Assembly (NCBI GenBank): GCA_024742875.1
Contig: JANSXP010000018.1
Location: 38,155-102,154 of the forward strand
Source: Planctomycetaceae bacterium
Lineage (GTDB): Bacteria; Planctomycetota; Planctomycetia; Planctomycetales; Planctomycetaceae
Length of the DNA stretch: 64,000 nucleotides
Direction of reading: 5' to 3'
A model generated the notes under the pieces. It ran no database searches and was not told the DNA's origin. It was given only the letters and a program-made list of their open reading frames with translations. The stretch's first letter is position 1. Each line of letters begins with the position of its first letter. The position numbers and the translations under genes were made by a program. This document shows positions 39,801 to 47,589 of this stretch, piece after piece.

Positions 39801-40439
39801 CACCGAGAACGACTGGACATCGTCCGCCTGCCGTGGGATGAGATTGAACGGGCCGCTCAGGTGAGTGAATCCGATCCGGCCGCCACACTGAAAGCGGGCC
39901 GACGTGTGGCGACACGAATGCGTCTGGAGGGCGTTGATTCCGAGCTGAGCTGGGAACTGCGGCGCACACTCAAGAAGCGTCTGAGTGAACTGGGTCTGGC
40001 CCCCCAGGAGACTGCCGACGTGACGATCGAAATTCGCGTCACCTCAGACGGTGAGAAGTTTGTTGAGAATCGCTCGTTGCAACTGCCCACAGAACGTCGC
40101 TTCGACACGGTGGGCCGTCAACCGGAGGGCAGGGCGATTGTGATCGAAGTGCGCGATCGGTCGCAGTCTGAACCTGTCTGGAGTGCAGTGCTTTGCTCCG
40201 ACCCGGACAGACTGCTGCGAAGAGGCGATGAAGCCACGAGCGCAGTCACCTCACGACTGGCGCAGGATCTGGCGCAAGTGGCACTGCCGTATTATCTGCC
40301 CACGGACCCGCAGTTTCTGGCACTGCCCGTACTGCTCACGCCTCCGTCAGACAGTGGGTCACCGCAAAACCTGGCCATCAAACCTGATGCGCCAGAACGG
40401 ATGGCCACACAGGACCAGCCAGACAGGCAGCGGCAGTAG
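36891..40439 (+). CDS. Transmembrane Ser/Thr protein kinase with GYF-like N-terminus and C-terminal propeller-like domain
   Basis: 1,182 residues. Residues 1-55 resemble a GYF_2-type domain (YRLKTSSGLSQAV to NGQSWQPVAQVL). The kinase spans about 140-410 with G-loop FGSGSMAYVF, Lys in VIIKIPKPE, catalytic Asp275 in HRDVKPANIL, the DFGL motif and GTPNYLPPE. A Ser/Arg-rich linker (about 449-504) leads to one membrane helix near 563-588 (ALVLAAAMVLLPSTIFIGLW). The exterior part has WD40-like repeats (about 690-980; VVWNTATGKKVLTA, LVVWDLETRR) and a final small domain (DVTIEIRVTSDGEKF). The ATG at 36891 begins the GYF-like domain. It is probably a receptor-type signalling kinase. Confidence 0.88.
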   Translation: MSDCSYRLKTSSGLSQAVTLESLRKSADRGQLEADAMCTRDNGQSWQPVAQVLKSTSGSSVPIDVAVDRKSAAAGDPANHEASETTTETSDQTQPGTAPDAGARKLKRLPVNSSPSRYQKRDADLKAKKDSRRKLSALVGKELSNGRYKVLSQFGSGSMAYVFRASDNRLETDVIIKIPKPEKITSDDFRERFRRESQLLVRLSHPHVVKVLDVGESGDLPYVVMQLLSGGTLSDRMLQESNELNQMSPQSLQSWLREVARALDFCYRKGMVHRDVKPANILFDDDQNPYVSDFGLTKIMHGEHTELCSSGTANGVVLGTPNYLPPEIILGASYDGRADQYSLALTVYHAMCGKPPMQGKSATATMINQTQKTLELLSSFRTDVPRELALAVQKGIDKNPDNRFESCEAFAEAVLECLRNDSSSEILLGGLNAAFAEEIEESAGEPAPSRNGSSRSSAISSSSSSLARSSSSSARRRAASSSSASSHSSSSSSRRTKASVSSTRPAKRKKSAPRQQPVYHDDWLDGNPSQLPPRRSSASRQKSKSTRAGGRTVTVFGMQMHPAALVLAAAMVLLPSTIFIGLWMVSSSPSRDEADFYVLPNTEGGQQFADTGNRLPEHVGAQPVTGGPSAPTPQRGFEDEPEDTPDQTNSPPTLAEQGGTQPPASRPPGSDRQVARTAAASSLPVTDGEGITRGKTQAVRAVIGRAVWDLERREQIGILEGSYPANALTALSASGSFFAAATESPGVQGTEVVVWNTATGKKVLTASASADRFVDAIVLANDRLLLGDRWSDELVVWDLETRRQRRPIRLADARFKQGNTSISHDGQFLSAVVNDQVRVFDAKEGNHVVTLQSAKSLSRRSERAQPLYASLQSLVFSPDNQELAALTTTGTPQFVCWNGRGEVILETGPSGGFHPHDEVTWFHSRKAWLLGAHVLDRSTSQVIASVQGVNSDRPSVELLDDDLLLVQFRSHRERLDIVRLPWDEIERAAQVSESDPAATLKAGRRVATRMRLEGVDSELSWELRRTLKKRLSELGLAPQETADVTIEIRVTSDGEKFVENRSLQLPTERRFDTVGRQPEGRAIVIEVRDRSQSEPVWSAVLCSDPDRLLRRGDEATSAVTSRLAQDLAQVALPYYLPTDPQFLALPVLLTPPSDSGSPQNLAIKPDAPERMATQDQPDRQRQ

Positions 40440-40644
40440 GCACCATTGCGTCCCCACGGCCCTGTTCGGAACGCCCGCCAGCGATGAGAGTGTCGGGATC
40501 AGCGGCGCTCACCAGGCCGTTGATCCTGATCACTGTGGTACCAATCGATACGTTAGGTGACGCGACTGCGTGTTGTGATCGCAGCAGGACGGCCGTTGGC
40601 CTGTTAGACTGTCGGAAACCGATCAGTCATCAGGAGTGACGTGT

Positions 40645-42162
40645 ATGCTGCCGCCGGAAAAAATTGGGATGTGTCTGACGTGGGTCCTGCCGCTGGTTGC
40701 TTTGCCGCTGGTCACCTGCTCAGCGACCGCACAGGACTGGCCTCGGTTTCGCGGCCCCAACAGCTCAGGGGTGGCGACGACTGAAGCGCCCGTTCGCTTC
40801 GGCCCCCAAACGGGCGTGCTGTGGCAGAAGAATGTCGGACCAGGTCACAGTTCGCCGTGTGTGGCCAACGGTCGCATCTTTCTGACCAGTTTCGACCAAC
40901 AGGCGTCCACCGTCTCCATTCACAGCCTCAATACATCAACCGGGCAACCGATGTGGCGACGTGACTTTGTGGTGCAAAGCATGGAGAAGGGCCATCCATC
41001 GTTCAACCCGGCCAGCAGTTCACCGGCCTGTGATGGTCAGGTCGTTGTCGCCTATTTTGGTTCACTGGGCCTGGTGGCGCTGAACGCGGACAACGGGGAT
41101 ACCTTGTGGGAAAAACGGATGCCGACCACAAAATCCTTCGGTGGCAATGCGACGTCGCCCATCATCGCCGGTGAAGTGATCGTACTGTATCGGGGTAACT
41201 ACGTGGATCACTTTCTGCTGGCCGTGGATCGGCTGTCGGGCGAAGAACTGTGGCGTGTGCCACAGACAGAAAAATTCACCGGCGAAATGGCGTGCACCGC
41301 CTGTCCCATCGTGATCGATGATCGCCTGATCGTGCACTCCGCCCGCTCCCTGCAGTGTTTTGACCTGGCAACCGGTCAGCTGAACTGGCTCACCAAATGC
41401 GCCACCACGGCGACCAGCACTCCCATCATTGTGGGTGAGCGCGTGGTTGTGGCGGCCTGGAACAAAATGGGGGAGCCGGCGCTGCGTCCGCCGTTTCCAT
41501 CGTTCGCTCAGTTGCTCGAAGACGAGGACGACAACCAGAACGGTCTGATGGAACGCGGCGAGTTTCCTGAGCTGTGGATCTTCCACCGACCAGACGGCAT
41601 TGAAGCGCCCATGAATGGCGGCAAAGTTCGCTTTCAGTGGGCCGACCGCAACAAAGACGGAACGATCACCGAGGACGAATGGACGCTGCAGCTGGCTGAT
41701 CTGGCAAAGTTTCGAGCCGGTTACGAAACCCACGGGCTGCTGGCCGTTCCACTGGACAGCATGGGCATTCTGACTCAGGACGACGTGCAGACACTGGAAA
41801 CCCAGGGCATTCCGGAAGTGCCGTCGCCAGTCTCCGACGGACAATTCGTTTACTTGATCAAGAACGGAGGCGTGCTGACCGTCATCGACGCCACGACAGG
41901 CAGGCGGGCCAGTCGTCTTCGCACGCCTGGTCGCGGGACGCACTATGCATCGCCCATTATCGCCGGCAGTCATCTGTATGTGACATCCGGCGACGGAGTG
42001 ATCACCGTGCTCACATGCGGGGCAGAACCGCAGGTCGTGGCCTCCAATAAGATGGAGGCCAACGTATACGCCACACCGGCCGTCGCCGATGGCAGGCTGT
42101 TTGTCCGCACACACGACACACTGTTTGCATTCGGCGAATCGCCCGGGCAATCAGAGCCATAG
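40645..42162 (+). CDS. Secreted PQQ-type beta-propeller with two inserted EF-hands
   Basis: 505 residues. AGGAG lies 8 bp before the ATG at 40645, and a signal peptide ends near SATA-QDW (residue 29). WPRFRGPNSSGVA opens the propeller, and blades such as LVALNADNGDTLWEK, LQCFDLATGQLNW and LTVIDATTGRRAS follow. Between blades lie two canonical EF-hand loops: residues 295-306 (DDNQNGLMERGE) and 334-345 (DRNKDGTITEDE), both with Gly at position 6 and Glu at position 12. Calcium may therefore control or stabilise the fold. Its substrate or partner is unknown. Confidence 0.88.
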   Translation: MLPPEKIGMCLTWVLPLVALPLVTCSATAQDWPRFRGPNSSGVATTEAPVRFGPQTGVLWQKNVGPGHSSPCVANGRIFLTSFDQQASTVSIHSLNTSTGQPMWRRDFVVQSMEKGHPSFNPASSSPACDGQVVVAYFGSLGLVALNADNGDTLWEKRMPTTKSFGGNATSPIIAGEVIVLYRGNYVDHFLLAVDRLSGEELWRVPQTEKFTGEMACTACPIVIDDRLIVHSARSLQCFDLATGQLNWLTKCATTATSTPIIVGERVVVAAWNKMGEPALRPPFPSFAQLLEDEDDNQNGLMERGEFPELWIFHRPDGIEAPMNGGKVRFQWADRNKDGTITEDEWTLQLADLAKFRAGYETHGLLAVPLDSMGILTQDDVQTLETQGIPEVPSPVSDGQFVYLIKNGGVLTVIDATTGRRASRLRTPGRGTHYASPIIAGSHLYVTSGDGVITVLTCGAEPQVVASNKMEANVYATPAVADGRLFVRTHDTLFAFGESPGQSEP

Positions 42163-42176
42163 ACCACGCGGAAGCA

Positions 42177-43742
42177 TCAGTCAGCGGCGTTCTCATCAAA
42201 ACGCCACATTGTTCTCAGCTCGTCCGCGCGATCCACGATCGACTGCAGTTCCTCGGGCCGGGTGCGCAGCTTTTCAAGATTCTTCATGGGAAATTTCATG
42301 CGCGGATTGTCCTTCAGCTTGTCGTAGTGACGATCCATGAACTCCCAGTATAGCGTGGTAAACGGACAGGCGTCTTCGCCAACCTTCTTCTTGTAGTTGA
42401 AGCGGCAGTCAGCGCAGAAGTTGCTCATTTTGTTGATGTAGTTACCACTGCTGCAGTACGGTTTGGTGCCCACCACGCCACCGTCACCGTACTGACTCAT
42501 TCCCAGCGTGTTGGGCAGCGAGACCCAGTCCACCGCGTCCACATACATGGCCATATGCCACTCGTGAAAGTCGTACGGATGGGCGCCCCACAGCTGAGCG
42601 AAATTGCCCAGCACCATCAGCCTTTGAATATGGTGCGAGTAGCCGTGCTTTAGCACGTGCTGCATGGACTGCCTGACGCAGTTCATCTTTGTCTCACCGT
42701 CCCAGAAAAACGAAGGCAGCTTCTGCTGATGGTCAAGATGATTTCGATCGGCGTACTCGGGCATCTTCAGCCAGTAAACACCGCGGATAAATTCCCGCCA
42801 GCCGAGGATTTGTCGCACGAAACCTTCCACGCTGTTCAGCGGCGCGTGCCCGGACTGCCACGCGTCAACGGCAGCCTTCACACACTCCTGCGGCGTGATG
42901 AGCTTGAGATTCAGTGGGGCAGACAGCCGGGAGTGATACAGGAAGGCTTCGTCTGTCCACATCGCATCTTCCCAGCGACCAAAGTCAGGAAGGATGTACT
43001 GGATGAAGTGTTTCAAAAATGCGGTCGCCTGACGGCGCGTGACAGGCAGAGAAAACGACTTCAGTTCTCCCGGGTGATCGGCAAAACGGGATGCAACCAG
43101 GTCAAACACGCCTCGCGAGATGTCGTCCATCCGAAAGCTCTTTTGCTTTGGCAGGGACTGCGGCCCGCCGCGGCCAAAACTCTCCCGGTTGTCATGATCG
43201 AAATTCCATTGACCGCCCTCCGGATCTTTGCCGTCCATCAGCACATTGTGCTTTCTGCGCAGGTGCCGGTAGAAAAACTCCAGCAACAGCCCTTTGCGGC
43301 CGTCGGCATACTGTCGAAATTCTTCCAGGGAGCAGTAAAAGTGACGGTCTGCGCGGATCTCCAGTTCCACGCCGCAGTCGTCTGCGGTGGTCTGCATAAT
43401 CTGCCACACGCGATAGTCACCCGGCTCGCAGATGATCAGCCTCTCAGGCTTGAGCGTGCTGATGTCATGACGAAGGATTTCACCAAAACCTGCGCCGCCA
43501 TCATCGCCGGCCCGAGGGCTCAGTTCGTGGTAATGAACCGCATGACCGGCCTGCAGCTGCTCGTCTCGAAAATGCCGCATGGCCGACAGGAACAGGGCAA
43601 TGCGGAGTTTGTGATTCCACACATGTGTTGTTTCTTCGGCCGTTTCCGCCATCCAGACGGCATCCAGAGAGGCGTCAAAATCGTCGAACGCAGACGATCG
43701 CGCATCGAGCTGATCGCCCGTCACGATGATGAGATGCCGCAC
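42177..43742 (-). CDS. Cryptochrome/photolyase-related protein, Fe-S bacterial type
   Basis: 521 residues of the deoxyribodipyrimidine photolyase-related (FeS-BCP, PhrB-like) family, which repairs (6-4) photoproducts or acts as a blue-light receptor. The N-terminus [17 protein letters not shown] is family-typical. [23 protein letters not shown] and the C-terminal FAD region ([33 protein letters not shown]) are present. Cys residues in [18 protein letters not shown] and [11 protein letters not shown] match the four expected [4Fe-4S] ligands. It is 5 bp upstream of a NUDIX-like gene that converges in function with the DNA glycosylase next door. Confidence 0.92.
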   Translation of the reverse strand: MRHLIIVTGDQLDARSSAFDDFDASLDAVWMAETAEETTHVWNHKLRIALFLSAMRHFRDEQLQAGHAVHYHELSPRAGDDGGAGFGEILRHDISTLKPERLIICEPGDYRVWQIMQTTADDCGVELEIRADRHFYCSLEEFRQYADGRKGLLLEFFYRHLRRKHNVLMDGKDPEGGQWNFDHDNRESFGRGGPQSLPKQKSFRMDDISRGVFDLVASRFADHPGELKSFSLPVTRRQATAFLKHFIQYILPDFGRWEDAMWTDEAFLYHSRLSAPLNLKLITPQECVKAAVDAWQSGHAPLNSVEGFVRQILGWREFIRGVYWLKMPEYADRNHLDHQQKLPSFFWDGETKMNCVRQSMQHVLKHGYSHHIQRLMVLGNFAQLWGAHPYDFHEWHMAMYVDAVDWVSLPNTLGMSQYGDGGVVGTKPYCSSGNYINKMSNFCADCRFNYKKKVGEDACPFTTLYWEFMDRHYDKLKDNPRMKFPMKNLEKLRTRPEELQSIVDRADELRTMWRFDENAAD

Positions 43743-43747
43743 GCGCG

Positions 43748-44299
43748 CTAGCCTTTCGGAATCAGGTCAGTGCGGCGCAGTATGTCAGCCAGCCACGGGT
43801 CAATGTCGACCCTGTCGGATGTGACGGCCTGCCGCAGTTCCTCGTTGGTCAGCCAGCGAACACCGTCCAGCTGTTCAAAAGCCGCCCGCCCCCGCCGACC
43901 ATAAGGGTCCACCACGTAGAATTCGAGCGCCGTCTCCACTTCGTCCCCGCTGTGGGGGTCAAAACAGGATTCGTCAAAGTGCAGTCGGGCCATATGGGAG
44001 ATCAGGTAGTCTTTCCCGCGGCGCAGATCCAGCGCCCAGCTGAGCTCCCGATCCAGACACTCCCGCCACGATTCCTGATTCAGTCGTTCGGCCGTAACAA
44101 ATGCATAGCATTGTCGCCGTTCATCGAAGACTCCCAGCCACTCCTGCTCCGGACGATCAGGATGACGAATCAGGGCGATGGACTTGTGAATGCTCACAGG
44201 GCGGCTTTCAATCTTCTGACTGCCCGCATCCGGAATGGTGGATAAGCGGCCATGTCTGACTACAAAGGCGATAATAGTCTGCCACACGGATTCATCCAC
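43748..44299 (-). CDS. NUDIX-like protein of uncertain function
   Basis: About 183 residues from a GTG at 44299; another GTG at 44287 and a longer ATG frame to 44446 are possible, but the latter would overlap the start of the divergent glycosylase gene by 85 bp. The segment [20 protein letters not shown], the strand [11 protein letters not shown] and the end [14 protein letters not shown] follow a NUDIX-fold outline, but the full GX5EX7REUXEEXGU box is absent, so hydrolase activity is doubtful. The stop is 5 bp before the photolyase-like gene, so the two are likely co-transcribed. Confidence 0.55.
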   Translation of the reverse strand: MDESVWQTIIAFVVRHGRLSTIPDAGSQKIESRPVSIHKSIALIRHPDRPEQEWLGVFDERRQCYAFVTAERLNQESWRECLDRELSWALDLRRGKDYLISHMARLHFDESCFDPHSGDEVETALEFYVVDPYGRRGRAAFEQLDGVRWLTNEELRQAVTSDRVDIDPWLADILRRTDLIPKG

Positions 44300-44361
44300 C
44301 GTGATTGCGAACAGTCCCGTCGCTACGCTGGCGAAAAACCACCCGCAGGGAATCGACGTAT

Positions 44362-45156
44362 ATGCCGGAAGGGCACACCATCCACCGCCTGGCGGCTGAC
44401 CACACAAAGTGGTTCGCCGGTCAGAAACTGACCGCTCTGTCGCCACAGGGCCGTTTTGCCGAAGGAGCCAAAAAGCTCAGCGGCAGGACGCTCCGGCAGG
44501 TTCGGGCTCACGGCAAGCATCTGCTGTACGAGTGGGGGCGTTCCACGCTGCACATTCACCTGGGACTGTACGGAAAATTCCGCAAACACAAATCGCCTCC
44601 GCCGGAGCCAAGGGGCGCGGTGCGACTGCGTGCGATTGGTGACGATTTTGCTTTCGACTTGAATGGTCCCACGGCCTGCGAACTGCTCACCAAAGCGGAA
44701 GTCAGCAAACTTCGAGACCGCCTGGGAGACGACCCACTGCGGAACGACGCTGACCCTGACCGCGTGTGGAAAAAGCTGTCCAGCAGTCGTTCTGCCATCG
44801 GTCAGCAGTTGCTCAACCAGGCCGTCATTGCTGGTGTGGGCAATGTGTACCGAGCCGAGATTCTGTTCCTGCTTGGCATTCACCCGGCCACCAAAAGCAA
44901 CACTCTGGAACGATCGGAATTTGACGCGATGTGGGATCTGACCGTCGATCTGTTGAAGATCGGCGTCAAACACAATCGCATCATCATCGCGGACCCCCAG
45001 GATGTGGGTAAGCCCCGCAGTCGCATGAACCGCACAGAGCGGTTGCTGGTCTACAAGAAATCCAGTTGTGGGGCGTGTGAGACGCCGATCGAAGTCAGCA
45101 CCATCGGGGCTCGGAAAATCTATTTCTGCCCGGCCTGCCAGCCGGAACGCGATTAG
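44362..45156 (+). CDS. Fpg/Nei family DNA glycosylase (endonuclease VIII-like)
   Basis: 264 residues. The ATG at 44362 gives MPEGHTIHRLA, where Pro2 and Glu3 are the catalytic N-terminal residues of Fpg/Nei. VRAHGKHLLYEW carries the conserved Lys, and AGVGNVYRAEILF carries the helix-two-turn-helix Asn. A C-terminal zinc finger with C-X2-C-X16-C-X2-C spacing is complete. The enzyme excises oxidised bases and nicks the abasic site. HTIHRLA resembles the Nei-type rather than Fpg-type start. The upstream frame is open but not family-like. Confidence 0.93.
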   Translation: MPEGHTIHRLAADHTKWFAGQKLTALSPQGRFAEGAKKLSGRTLRQVRAHGKHLLYEWGRSTLHIHLGLYGKFRKHKSPPPEPRGAVRLRAIGDDFAFDLNGPTACELLTKAEVSKLRDRLGDDPLRNDADPDRVWKKLSSSRSAIGQQLLNQAVIAGVGNVYRAEILFLLGIHPATKSNTLERSEFDAMWDLTVDLLKIGVKHNRIIIADPQDVGKPRSRMNRTERLLVYKKSSCGACETPIEVSTIGARKIYFCPACQPERD

Positions 45157-45452
45157 GCGATTAGCGGACAGCGAAGCGGCCGGTCATCAGCGGGCGCTGC
45201 TGTTGCTGAGAGTACAGCGGCCGCCGGTTTGTGTGAATTTTGAGACAGGGAAAGAAATGTCGAGATTCGACACGGACGAATTCGGGCACTCGGCGTTACG
45301 AGGGTGACGACGCCCGTGGCGTTGTCAATCACCCAGCCTCGAAGTGCCCTGGCAACCGGACGCAGTGTACCGGTTGCCAGCAAACGCTGCGTCTTTCCGG
45401 CCAGTCCATCTGCAACCCGACCGTCGCTTTCCCCTTGATTCGGAGCCGTTCC

Positions 45453-46529
45453 ATGAACCGCCCTGCCTTTGTTCGCTGCGCTGCCTGCTGCTCTTTCCTG
45501 TTGCTCACAACCGCCTCTATGGGTCAGGAGCAGACGACTCGCCCGCAGTTGTCACTCAGTTTCTATCCCCTGGGAGAACTGGCGACCGGACTGCTTTCGC
45601 CGGATGAGGAAATGTCGGCGGCAACACCAGTCATGGGAGGTGTCAGCGGCAGCGTTAGTCCGCTGGGGGGAGGAGGGTCATCTGGTGGCGGAATGTTCAG
45701 CCTGCCGACTCAGTTTGGCGGTGGCGGATTCTCTGGCTCTGGCGGGGCTATGCAGGCAGGCGTGGCGTCGATCGCAAGATTTGACCTCCAGCACCAGACG
45801 CTGATCGAACTGATTCAGACCCATGTCGCGCCTGAGTCGTGGGAGTCCAATGGCGGCGACGGCACGATCGAAGCCGTCAACAACACACTGCTGATTCAGC
45901 AGTCCCAGAAAAATCACACTCTGGTGACGTCGTTCCTGAAGCAGCTGCACGCGAATGTCATCGGTGGAGCGCCGGTCAACATCGAGGCCTGGTGGATCCC
46001 CGTCAATGATGAGCAGAAAGCGGGACTGACCAAACTGCTGGCCGCTGCGAATCCCGACGCACGCCAGCAACTGAACGCTTACTGCCGTCAGCAGCAGGGG
46101 TACCATGGATCCGTACGCACAAAAGCCGGCATGAAGACCAGCCTTCGCAGCGGCGGAGAGAAACGCGTGGTCACCAGTGTCGTACCGGTTGTCGGCACAG
46201 GAGCCATTGGGCATCAGCCGGTGATTTCAACGATTCCCCTCGGACTTGACGCGATCATCACGACGGACGTCATTCCCCAATGGGAGGGCTCCGGACTGCG
46301 ATTGCGAGTGCACTCTGCACTGACCTCCCTGAGCGATTACACGCCCCGCAGCGATGAAGAGTCCGTTGACCGCTATCAGCTGAATCGCATCAGCCTGACG
46401 ACCACACTGACCTGCGAGTCCGCAAAACCAGTCATTGCCGGCAGTCTCACGGCCATCGATGCCGATCAGGTCAATGCGTCTTCAGAAACAGAGCTGGTGC
46501 TGGTCGTGCTGGCGACTGTTCACAATTAG
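45453..46529 (+). CDS. Secreted secretin-domain-like protein
   Basis: 358 residues with a signal peptide (LLLTTASMG, end near residue 24), followed by a Gly/Ser-rich segment (residues 60-105). The module LIELIQTHVAPESWESNGGD, then VNNTLLIQQSQKNHTLVTSFL, resembles the N1-type domain that precedes secretin barrels in planctomycete type II secretion relatives. The C-terminal part (GLRLRVHSALTSLSDY, then ETELVLVVLATV) fits a short secretin-like beta region. The usual secretion ATPase and pseudopilin genes are not next to it, so it may be an orphan periplasmic protein. The ATG at 45453 follows a GGAG. Confidence 0.65.
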   Translation: MNRPAFVRCAACCSFLLLTTASMGQEQTTRPQLSLSFYPLGELATGLLSPDEEMSAATPVMGGVSGSVSPLGGGGSSGGGMFSLPTQFGGGGFSGSGGAMQAGVASIARFDLQHQTLIELIQTHVAPESWESNGGDGTIEAVNNTLLIQQSQKNHTLVTSFLKQLHANVIGGAPVNIEAWWIPVNDEQKAGLTKLLAAANPDARQQLNAYCRQQQGYHGSVRTKAGMKTSLRSGGEKRVVTSVVPVVGTGAIGHQPVISTIPLGLDAIITTDVIPQWEGSGLRLRVHSALTSLSDYTPRSDEESVDRYQLNRISLTTTLTCESAKPVIAGSLTAIDADQVNASSETELVLVVLATVHN

Positions 46530-46618
46530 GCTGCAAAAGTTCACAGACAGCGAACAGACGGGCGCGAACAGGCGGCCAGCCTGCTCGCTGGTTAACTAAG
46601 GCACAATGCTGACGCTGC

Positions 46619-46640
46619 GCGGCCGCAGGAGTGCGGCCGC
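46619..46640. other. GC-rich hairpin upstream of the molybdoenzyme operon
   Basis: GCGGCCGCA at 46619-46627 pairs perfectly with TGCGGCCGC at 46632-46640 over a 4-nt loop. It lies 82 bp before the start of the Fe-S subunit gene and 89 bp after the previous stop. No T-run follows. It may be a transcript leader element or a degenerate terminator for the upstream gene. Confidence 0.5.
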
Positions 46641-46722
46641 ACCAGAGATTTGGTTGCCGCAACTACGGGGATTGGTTACGGTGCGCTGCGACGGATTTTC
46701 TTCGCTTCGAACCGGATCCTCT

Positions 46723-47589
46723 ATGTCGGACGACAACTCTCTCTCCCGCCGAGATCTGCTGGCGGCTGCCGCGGCAGGCGGCCTGGCGGCCAGTACCAGC
46801 GGTGATGAAACGACAAAGTCAAAACCCGAAGACCTGTATCAGCCGGAGAGCTACTGGGCCAACCGCATGCAGGCGCCGGATGACGGCAAAAAGTATGGCT
46901 GGCTGATTGATACCCGCCGCTGCTTTGGCTGTCACGCGTGTGAAGTCAGTTGCAAAGCGGAAAACGATGTGCCGCTGGGCCACTATATTCGGCAGACGAT
47001 GACGAAAGATGTGGGCGAGTACCCTCAGGTGGCTCGCATGTTCCTGCCGATGGCCTGCCAGCATTGTGAAGACGCCCCCTGCATCAAAGCCTGCCCGTGT
47101 GGTGCGCTTGGCAAAGAGACGGGCGGCACCGTAGCTATTGACTATAACGTTTGCTGCGGTCATGGCACGTGCGTTGATGTGTGTCCCTACGGTGCACTGT
47201 ACATGGATCCGGTCGCCCACCAGGCCGTGAAATGTCACAACTGCTACCATCGACTGGAGCAGGATATGGAACCGGCCTGTGTGCCCACTTGCCCTTCGGA
47301 AGCGCTGTACTTTGGCGACCTGAACGATGAAAAATCGCCCATCCGTATGGCGATGGACAACATGGAAAAGCAGGGCGTGGACACGCAGCAGCTGCGACCG
47401 GAGAAACAGACCAGTCCACGGATGTGGTTCGCCGGTGAGGGGGTCACAGCAGTGGAAGATCGGGTGCCCACAGAGGGTCAGTCTTACTCTCCTGCGGGCT
47501 ACAACATTTACGGTTGGAAGGAAAATCCAACCGCTGGTGGAACGCCGAACAACCCGGCGACCGATCCGCAGCAGGAGGCAGGGCAGTGA
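46723..47589 (+). CDS. Tat-exported four-cluster ferredoxin subunit of a molybdoenzyme (NrfC/PhsB/DmsB-like)
   Basis: 288 residues. A twin-arginine signal (SLSRRDLLAAAAAGGLAAS) starts from the ATG at 46723; the upstream frame is open but is not used by the family. Four Cys clusters are visible: CFGCHACEVSCKAEND, CQHCEDAPCIKACPCG, CCGHGTCVDVCPYG and CHNCYHRLEQDMEPACVPTC, which fits four [4Fe-4S] centres carrying electrons to or from the molybdenum subunit. Its stop is overlapped by the GTG of the catalytic subunit (GTGA), so the two are translated in coupling. Confidence 0.9.
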   Translation: MSDDNSLSRRDLLAAAAAGGLAASTSGDETTKSKPEDLYQPESYWANRMQAPDDGKKYGWLIDTRRCFGCHACEVSCKAENDVPLGHYIRQTMTKDVGEYPQVARMFLPMACQHCEDAPCIKACPCGALGKETGGTVAIDYNVCCGHGTCVDVCPYGALYMDPVAHQAVKCHNCYHRLEQDMEPACVPTCPSEALYFGDLNDEKSPIRMAMDNMEKQGVDTQQLRPEKQTSPRMWFAGEGVTAVEDRVPTEGQSYSPAGYNIYGWKENPTAGGTPNNPATDPQQEAGQ

